Assembly (NCBI GenBank): GCA_000737985.1
Contig: JNVT01000085.1
Coordinates: forward strand, 45,228 to 109,227
Direction of reading: 5' to 3'
DNA length: 64,000 bases
Source of the DNA: Gammaproteobacteria bacterium MFB021
Lineage (GTDB): Bacteria; Pseudomonadota; Gammaproteobacteria; Pseudomonadales; Halomonadaceae
The position numbers and the translations under genes are program-made. Below are positions 58,876-64,000 of the stretch, piece after piece (the stretch's first letter is position 1; each line of letters opens with the position of its first letter). The notes below the pieces were generated by a model, which saw nothing but the letters and a program-made list of their open reading frames with translations, ran no database searches and was not told where the DNA came from.

Positions 58876-59046
58876 ATGGCCGTTCAACAGAACCGCAAGA
58901 CCCGTTCCAAGCGTGGCATGCGCCGCGCACACGATGCGCTGAGCAGCCCGGCCCTGTCCAAAGACCAGGAAACCGGCACTACGCATCGTCGTCACCACGT
59001 CGCCCCGGACGGCTACTATCGTGGTCGCAAGGTCGTCGACGTTTAA
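58876..59046 (+). CDS. rpmF: 50S ribosomal protein L32 (bL32)
   Basis: A 56-residue basic protein starting [20 protein letters not shown] and ending [10 protein letters not shown]. The translation is in one frame from ATG 58876 to TAA 59044-59046. It is the L32 form without the zinc-binding cysteines. It lies 32 nt after yceD and 29 nt before plsX, in the standard yceD-rpmF-plsX order. Confidence 0.97.
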   Translation: MAVQQNRKTRSKRGMRRAHDALSSPALSKDQETGTTHRRHHVAPDGYYRGRKVVDV

Positions 59047-59075
59047 TCACGCCGACTGACGCTGACGCGCGGGCA

Positions 59076-60185
59076 ATGCGCATCGCCATCGATGCCATGG
59101 GCGGGGACTTCGGTCCCCGCGCTACTGTCGGGGGGGTGCTGCTGGCGTTACAGCGCCATCCGACCCTCGAGCCGACGCTGTTCGGCCCGCGGGCCGAGCT
59201 GCAGGGTCTGCTGAATCAGCTGGGCGCTTCTCGCGAGGCGCGCGAGCGTATCGCGCTGAGCGATGCGTCACGCGTGGTGACCCAGGCGATGGCACCTATG
59301 GATGTGCTCGACAACCCCGGTGCGACCAGTCTGTACGGCATGCTGCAGGCGGTGGCCCGGGGCGAAGCGCGGGCCGGTGTCAGCTGTGGCAATACCGGTG
59401 CGCTGATGGCGCTGGCGCGGCGCGAGCTCGGTAGCGTGCCGGGGATCTCGCGGCCTGCCATCAGCACCGCCGTGCCCACGCGCCACGCCGGCCGCTGCTA
59501 TCTGCTCGATCTGGGTGCCAGTGTCGAGGTCCACGCCAGACATCTGGTCGATTTCGCCCACATGGGCGCGCTGATGTGTCGCGCCGTCGACGACGTGGCG
59601 TGCCCGCGAGTGGCGCTGCTCAACGTCGGTGTCGAGGCGGGCAAGGGCGTGGCCCGGGTGCGCGAGGCCGACGCCGAGTTGCGCAGGCGCGACACTGATA
59701 CCTTCGACTATATCGGCTATCTGGAAGGGGATGGCATCTTCTCCGGCGCGGCCGATGTGGTGGTGTGTGATGGTTTCGTCGGCAACGCAGTGCTCAAGGC
59801 GAGCGAAGGAGTTGCTCAGATGCTGCTCAAGCGTTTGCAGGAGACCTTCGAGTCTCATTGGAGTACGCGTCTGGTCAGTGCACTGGCACGCCCGGCGCTG
59901 ATGCGCTTCAAGGCGCAGCTGGATCCGGTGCGTCACAACGGTGCCAGCCTGCTGGGGCTCAATCGGATCGTGGTCAAGAGCCACGGCAACGCCAGTGATC
60001 GAGCCTTCGCCTTCGCCATCGACCGCGCGGTTCGCGAGATCGCGGTGGGGCTGCCGGAGCACCTGCGGGGCGCCTGGTCGGCAGTGGCGGCGACATCTGC
60101 TATCTCGTCGGTCGACGATGTCGGTCGAGTGGATAGCGGGTCTCGTGATACGACGGGAACCGACGATTCATCACTTCAAGGGTGA
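59076..60185 (+). CDS. plsX: Phosphate acyltransferase PlsX
   Basis: PlsX makes acyl-phosphate from acyl-ACP for PlsY in phospholipid synthesis. The 369-residue protein starts [20 protein letters not shown] and contains [38 protein letters not shown] and [19 protein letters not shown] Ser/Thr/Asp-rich tail of about 30 residues follows the conserved part. Its last bases overlap a GTG that could start fabD. No fabH lies next to it, unlike E. coli. Confidence 0.95.
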   Translation: MRIAIDAMGGDFGPRATVGGVLLALQRHPTLEPTLFGPRAELQGLLNQLGASREARERIALSDASRVVTQAMAPMDVLDNPGATSLYGMLQAVARGEARAGVSCGNTGALMALARRELGSVPGISRPAISTAVPTRHAGRCYLLDLGASVEVHARHLVDFAHMGALMCRAVDDVACPRVALLNVGVEAGKGVARVREADAELRRRDTDTFDYIGYLEGDGIFSGAADVVVCDGFVGNAVLKASEGVAQMLLKRLQETFESHWSTRLVSALARPALMRFKAQLDPVRHNGASLLGLNRIVVKSHGNASDRAFAFAIDRAVREIAVGLPEHLRGAWSAVAATSAISSVDDVGRVDSGSRDTTGTDDSSLQG

Positions 60186-60190
60186 GCGCG

Positions 60191-61153
60191 ATGACGCAAT
60201 CACTGGCTCTGGTCTTCCCCGGGCAGGGCTCTCAGCAGCAAGGAATGCTGCGGGAATTGGCCGAACGCTACAGCGTGGTTCGCACCACGTTCGATGAGGC
60301 TTCCGAAGCGCTGGGTTACGACCTGTGGCATATCGTCCAGGAAGGCCCCGAGGACAAGCTCAACGCCACTGCCTGCACCCAGCCTGCGCTGCTGGCGTCG
60401 AGCGTCGCCGTGTGGCGGGTGTGGCAGGAGCTCGAGGGGCCGCGTCCGAGCATGATGGCCGGGCATAGCCTGGGTGAGTACAGCGCCATGGTGTGCGCCG
60501 GGGCGCTGGGCTTCGCTGAAGGTATCCGCCTGGTACGGCTGCGCGGTGAAGCGATGCAGGAAGCGGTGCCGGCAGGCGTGGGTGCCATGGCGGCGGTCCT
60601 GGGGCTCGACGATGCGGCAGTGGAGCAGGCCTGTCGCGAAGCCGCCGGCGATGAGGTGGTGGCTGCGGTCAACTACAACTCGCCGGGGCAGGTGGTCATC
60701 GCTGGACATCAGGGTGCGGTGGATCGTGCGATCGCGCTGTGTCAGGAGGCCGGTGCCAAGCGCGCGCTGCCGCTGCCGGTATCGGTACCCTCGCACTGTG
60801 CGCTGATGAAGCCTGCAGCGGCGCGCGTCGAAGCGGCGATTGCTGAGCTCGATATCAAGTTGCCGCGCTACGCTGTCTACCAGAACGTCAATGCCGAAGT
60901 GCCGGCGACGGTGGAGGCGCTGCGCCAGCGCCTGGTCGAGCAGCTTTACCGCCCAGTGCGCTGGACGGACTGCGTCAACGCCATGTTCGACGCCGGCTCG
61001 GGTGTCTTCATCGAGTGCGGGCCGGGTAAGGTCCTGACCGGACTCAACAAGCGCATTCAGCGTCAGATCAAGGGGTTGGCCGTCAATGACCCCGACACGC
61101 TGTCCTCCGCCCTCGAGCTGGCGCGCGAGGCGTTGGACGTTCAAGAGCCTTAA
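60191..61153 (+). CDS. fabD: Malonyl-CoA:ACP transacylase
   Basis: FabD loads malonyl onto ACP. The 320-residue protein has LVFPGQGSQQQGML near the N-terminus and the active-site serine S93 in AGHSLGEYSAMV, with the His in VSVPSHCALM. I prefer ATG 60191, with AAGGGTGAG upstream; GTG 60182 overlapping the plsX stop would add three residues. It lies 11 nt before fabG. Confidence 0.96.
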   Translation: MTQSLALVFPGQGSQQQGMLRELAERYSVVRTTFDEASEALGYDLWHIVQEGPEDKLNATACTQPALLASSVAVWRVWQELEGPRPSMMAGHSLGEYSAMVCAGALGFAEGIRLVRLRGEAMQEAVPAGVGAMAAVLGLDDAAVEQACREAAGDEVVAAVNYNSPGQVVIAGHQGAVDRAIALCQEAGAKRALPLPVSVPSHCALMKPAAARVEAAIAELDIKLPRYAVYQNVNAEVPATVEALRQRLVEQLYRPVRWTDCVNAMFDAGSGVFIECGPGKVLTGLNKRIQRQIKGLAVNDPDTLSSALELAREALDVQEP

Positions 61154-61164
61154 AGGATGACATC

Positions 61165-61905
61165 ATGACCGAACGTAGAGTCGCGTTGGTGACCGGTGCC
61201 AGTCGGGGTATCGGTCGCGCCGTGGCCCGCGAGCTGGGGCGTCAGGGGCGCATCGTGATCGCCACTGCCACCAGCGAGAGCGGTGCGGCGCGGATCGACG
61301 AGGATCTCAAGGCCCACGATATCGAGGGGTTGGGCCTGGCGCTCGACGTCACCGATCAAGCCAGTGTCGAGGCCGTCTTCAAGCGCATCACCGAGACCTA
61401 TGCTGCACCCACCATCGTCGTCAACAATGCCGGTATCACGCGGGACAACCTGCTGATGCGGATGAAGGAAGACGAGTGGGACGCGGTGCTCGATACCAAC
61501 CTGAAGTCGGTCTATCGTGTGTGCAAGACGAGTCTCAAGGGGATGACGCGGGCGCGTTTCGGCCGTATCGTCAACGTGAGCTCGGTGGTGGCGATGATGG
61601 GCAACTTGGGGCAGGCCAACTACGCTGCCGCCAAGGCGGGTCTGGAGGGCTTTACCCGCGCGCTGGCACGTGAAGTCGCCTCGCGCGCCATCACCGTCAA
61701 CGCGGTGGCGCCCGGTTTCATCGACACCGACATGACCCAGGCACTGCCGGAAGCCCAGCGCGACGCGCTGCTGGGTCAGATTCCGCTGGCGCGCCTGGGG
61801 CAGCCGGAAGAGATCGCTGCCGCCATCGGCTTTCTGACCAGCGATGCTGCTGGTTATATCACCGGTGAAACGCTGCAGGTCAATGGCGGTATGAACATGC
61901 GGTAA
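61165..61905 (+). CDS. fabG: 3-oxoacyl-[ACP] reductase
   Basis: FabG reduces 3-oxoacyl-ACP with NADPH. The 246-residue short-chain dehydrogenase has the cofactor loop TGASRGIGRAVARELG, VVNNAGITRDNLLMRM, and the Ser-Tyr-Lys catalytic set in NVSSVVAMMGNLGQANYAAAK. It ends YITGETLQVNGGMNMR, as usual. ATG 61165 follows AAAGGAT. acpP follows after 96 nt with its own leader. Confidence 0.97.
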   Translation: MTERRVALVTGASRGIGRAVARELGRQGRIVIATATSESGAARIDEDLKAHDIEGLGLALDVTDQASVEAVFKRITETYAAPTIVVNNAGITRDNLLMRMKEDEWDAVLDTNLKSVYRVCKTSLKGMTRARFGRIVNVSSVVAMMGNLGQANYAAAKAGLEGFTRALAREVASRAITVNAVAPGFIDTDMTQALPEAQRDALLGQIPLARLGQPEEIAAAIGFLTSDAAGYITGETLQVNGGMNMR

Positions 61906-61922
61906 TCCCTCCGCGACGCGGG

Positions 61923-61973
61923 TTGCGTCGTCTGGGGGTGGTCTATAAACTAGCCGCAGCTTTTTAGCTGGCG
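61923..61973 (+). promoter_or_regulatory. Candidate acpP promoter and leader hairpin
   Basis: TATAAA at 61944-61949 is a good -10; TTGCGT at 61923-61928 is a weak -35 at 15 bp. The leader then carries GCCGCAGC and GCTGGCGG around a TTTTTA loop (about 61953-61974), a short stem with one bulge. A separate acpP promoter is common because ACP is needed in excess. Confidence 0.35.
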
Positions 61974-62001
61974 GATTCGTACCATTAGGAGTAACGACAT
62001 A

Positions 62002-62235
62002 ATGAGCACCATCGAAGAGCGCGTTAAGAAGGTTGTTGCCGAACGCCTGAACGTCAAGGAAGAGGACATTCAGAACTCCTCCTCCTTCACCGAAGACCTC
62101 GGCGCGGATTCGCTGGATACCGTCGAACTGGTGATGGCGCTCGAAGAGGAATTCGATACCGAAATTCCCGACGAAGAAGCAGAAAAGATCACTACCGTTC
62201 AGGAAGCGATCGACTACATCAACGCCCACCAGTAA
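62002..62235 (+). CDS. acpP: Acyl carrier protein
   Basis: A 77-residue acidic protein, the carrier of growing fatty acyl chains. The phosphopantetheine attachment site is S37 in [23 protein letters not shown] 62002 follows TAGGAG. It is followed by an intrinsic terminator, so acpP can be made from a short abundant transcript. It also provides the octanoyl group used by LipB elsewhere in this window. Confidence 0.98.
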   Translation: MSTIEERVKKVVAERLNVKEEDIQNSSSFTEDLGADSLDTVELVMALEEEFDTEIPDEEAEKITTVQEAIDYINAHQ

Positions 62236-62292
62236 GGCGGTTATCTCCATCATTCGATGGAGCCAGGCTGCCGGCTGATCGGCCGATGTTAT

Positions 62293-62321
62293 GAAAGCCG
62301 CTCTCGATGAGAGCGGCTTTC
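62293..62321 (+). terminator. Intrinsic terminator after acpP
   Basis: GAAAGCCGCTCTC (62293-62305), loop GAT, GAGAGCGGCTTTC (62309-62321): a perfect 13-bp stem. The T-run is inside the stem end (CTTTC) with a mildly T-rich tail (TGCGTTTCC). Confidence 0.85.
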
Positions 62322-62454
62322 TGCGTTTCCGGGGTCACCGGCATGCCATGCTCGCTGTGTTAGTCTGGGCGGCGACGTGTCCGTGGGCATGAGAAGGGCA
62401 CCGATAGCCTGCCGTCCGCGGCCAGCGGGTCGCCCATTGGCGACGGGGATCGGG

Positions 62455-62460
62455 TATAAT
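62455..62460 (+). promoter_or_regulatory. Candidate -10 element of fabF
   Basis: A perfect TATAAT, 89 bp before the fabF ATG and downstream of the acpP terminator. No good -35 lies 16-18 bp upstream, so an activator or another feature may help. Confidence 0.4.
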
Positions 62461-62548
62461 TCGCGCGTTTCGGTGTGCGGGCCGGCGGCGGGACTTGGAT
62501 GGGCCGCCGCCATGGCTCGTGGCAATGACGGAGTTCGGAGGAGATTCG

Positions 62549-63787
62549 ATGCCGCGTAGAAGAGTGGTAGTGACCGGTCTGGGTCTGGTGACCCCGGTCG
62601 GCAACACGGTCGAGGAGAGCTGGCAGCAGCTCTTGTCAGGGAAGAGTGGCATCGCGCCGATCGAGCATTTCGACACGGCAGGTTTCAATACGCGTTTCGG
62701 CGGGGCGGTCAAGAACTTCGACATCGGCGAGTACTTGAATCCCAAGGAAGCGCGCAAGATGGACCTGTTCATCCAGTACGGCGTGGCTGCCGCCACCCAG
62801 GCCATGCGCGACTCCGGTATCGCCTGCACCGAGGAGAACGCCCACCGTATCGGCGTGGCGATCGGCTCCGGCATCGGCGGGTTGCCGATGATCGAGCGCA
62901 ACCACGATGCGCTCAACAAGGGCGGCCCGCGCCGGGTCTCGCCGTTCTTCGTGCCCGGGTCGATCATCAACATGATTTCCGGGAGCTTGGCGATCCAGCA
63001 CGGCTTCAAGGGCCCCAACATCGCCATCACTACCGCCTGCACTACCGGCACCCACAATATCGGCTACAGCGCGCGCACCATCGCTTACGGCGATGCCGAC
63101 GTGATGTTCTGCGGCGGTGCCGAGATGGCCACCACGCCGCTGGGCCTGGGCGGTTTCTCGGCGGCGCGGGCGCTGTCGACGCGTAATGACGATCCGCAGG
63201 CGGCGAGCCGCCCGTGGGACCGCGATCGCGACGGCTTCGTGCTTTCCGACGGTGCCGGGGTCATGGTGCTCGAGGAGTACGAGCACGCCAAGCGGCGCGG
63301 CGCCACCATCTACGCCGAGTTGACCGGTTTCGGCATGAGCGATGACGCCTTCCACATGACCTCGCCGCCGGAAGATGGCAGCGGTGCTGCGGCCTCGATG
63401 CAGAATGCGATCAACGATGCCGCTGTCGATCCCTCGGCGATCCACTACATCAATGCCCACGGTACCTCGACTTCGGCAGGCGACGTCGCTGAAAGCCGCG
63501 CCGTGGAGCGGGTGATGGGAGAGGCAGCGAACAAGGTCGCGGTGAGCTCGACCAAATCGATGATCGGCCACCTGCTGGGCGCGGCCGGGGCGGTAGAGGC
63601 GATCTTCTGCGTGCTGGCGATCCGCGACCAGGTCGCGCCGCCGACGATCAATCTCGATAATCCCGACGCGGGCTGTGTGCTCGACTACGTGCCGCACACC
63701 GCGCGCGAGATGAAGATCGATACCACGCTCTCCAACTCGTTCGGGTTCGGTGGCACCAACGGCTCGCTGATCTTCACGCGGGTGTGA
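62549..63787 (+). CDS. fabF: 3-oxoacyl-[ACP] synthase II
   Basis: FabF elongates acyl-ACP by condensation with malonyl-ACP. The 412-residue protein has the Cys-His-His triad: C164 in [15 protein letters not shown]304 in [13 protein letters not shown] and H341 in [18 protein letters not shown]. It starts [19 protein letters not shown] with GGAGGAG upstream of ATG 62549. It is 7 nt before pabC, the order seen in Pseudomonas and enterics. Confidence 0.97.
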   Translation: MPRRRVVVTGLGLVTPVGNTVEESWQQLLSGKSGIAPIEHFDTAGFNTRFGGAVKNFDIGEYLNPKEARKMDLFIQYGVAAATQAMRDSGIACTEENAHRIGVAIGSGIGGLPMIERNHDALNKGGPRRVSPFFVPGSIINMISGSLAIQHGFKGPNIAITTACTTGTHNIGYSARTIAYGDADVMFCGGAEMATTPLGLGGFSAARALSTRNDDPQAASRPWDRDRDGFVLSDGAGVMVLEEYEHAKRRGATIYAELTGFGMSDDAFHMTSPPEDGSGAAASMQNAINDAAVDPSAIHYINAHGTSTSAGDVAESRAVERVMGEAANKVAVSSTKSMIGHLLGAAGAVEAIFCVLAIRDQVAPPTINLDNPDAGCVLDYVPHTAREMKIDTTLSNSFGFGGTNGSLIFTRV

Positions 63788-63794
63788 TGAGCGC

Positions 63795-64000
63795 ATGCGG
63801 GATCTGATGCTCCCCCTGGACGACCGCGGCTTCGCCTACGGTGATGGGCTGTTCGAGACCGTACTGGTGCGTGACGGCCAGGCGCTGCTGTGGGAGGCGC
63901 ATCTGGCGCGACTCGCCGAAGGCTGCGCGCGCCTGGGCCTGCCGCCGCCGCCGCGGTGGCGGCTCGACCCGCTGCCGCTGGTCTGTGCTGGCGGGCTCCA
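63795..64000 (+). CDS. pabC: Aminodeoxychorismate lyase, N-terminal part (partial)
   Basis: PabC makes 4-aminobenzoate and pyruvate from aminodeoxychorismate for folate. The frame is open to the window end, 68 complete codons. It starts MRDLMLPLDDRGFAYGDGLF, the PLP fold-type IV signature with the DRGFxYGDGLFET region, then LLWEAHLARLAEGCARLGLP. The PLP lysine would be outside. ATG 63795 comes 7 nt after the fabF stop. Confidence 0.92.
   Translation, partial: MRDLMLPLDDRGFAYGDGLFETVLVRDGQALLWEAHLARLAEGCARLGLPPPPRWRLDPLPLVCAGGL

Overview
The window is a dense, high-GC stretch of a gammaproteobacterial chromosome. It carries 56 protein genes (two cut by the window ends) and no tRNA, rRNA, CRISPR array, insertion sequence or prophage that I can see. 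Gene order follows blocks known from Pseudomonas (mrdA-rodA-mltB-rlpA-dacA-ybeD-lipB-lipA; topA to mfd/gap; nqr-sth; lol-comEC; rne/rluC to the fab cluster). Some details are not Pseudomonas-like: msbA-lpxK-ycaR-kdsB follows comEC as in enterics, a Tus-like replication terminator protein is present, and only one LolC/E-type subunit is seen. Together with the GC content and the Na+-pumping NQR this suggests a halophilic Halomonadaceae-type organism (Halomonas, Salinicola, Chromohalobacter or relative). That placement is inference.

Layout. 1-7166: cell elongation and peptidoglycan genes (PBP2, RodA, MltB, RlpA, PBP5) followed by lipoate synthesis (ybeD, lipB, lipA). 7311-14058: a GAF protein, a LysR regulator divergent from a two-subunit pyruvate carboxylase, and pyruvate kinase. 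14593-26788: topA, small conserved genes, an FMN glutamate-synthase-like membrane protein, a metallophosphoesterase, mfd, and a long-form GAPDH. 27113-35969: the complete nqrABCDEF-apbE-nqrM operon, then the soluble transhydrogenase sthA. 35992-39291: a Tus-like gene and the agmatine-to-putrescine pair aguA-aguB, all on the minus strand. 39564-50117: lipoprotein release (lolC/E, lolD), DUF2062, comEC, then msbA-lpxK-ycaR-kdsB-ptpA-murB. 50210-57840: rne divergent from rluC, then a HAD phosphatase, sppA, and convergent maf. 58313-64000: yceD-rpmF-plsX-fabD-fabG-acpP-fabF-pabC.

How it works together. Most of the window is envelope building (peptidoglycan, lipid A, lipoproteins, fatty acids) plus central carbon and redox nodes (pyruvate carboxylase, pyruvate kinase, GAPDH, Na+-NQR, transhydrogenase). 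Many genes overlap by 4-11 nt, so translational coupling is likely. Clear intrinsic terminators separate the units at about 12309, 17745, 26834, 34495, 41551, 50163 and 62293.

I found no wholly new multi-gene system. The points most worth a second look are regulatory or architectural: a HexR-type palindrome before gap; a near-consensus promoter that would make the yceD-rpmF-fab mRNA almost leaderless, downstream of two families of short repeats; a Tus-like gene with a possible Ter-like sequence in its promoter; an intrinsic terminator 46 nt before sthA; an expanded 20/14-residue repeat tail in RNase E with a long leader; a serine at the NqrC flavinylation site; and an A+T-rich 15-bp minisatellite inside rlpA.
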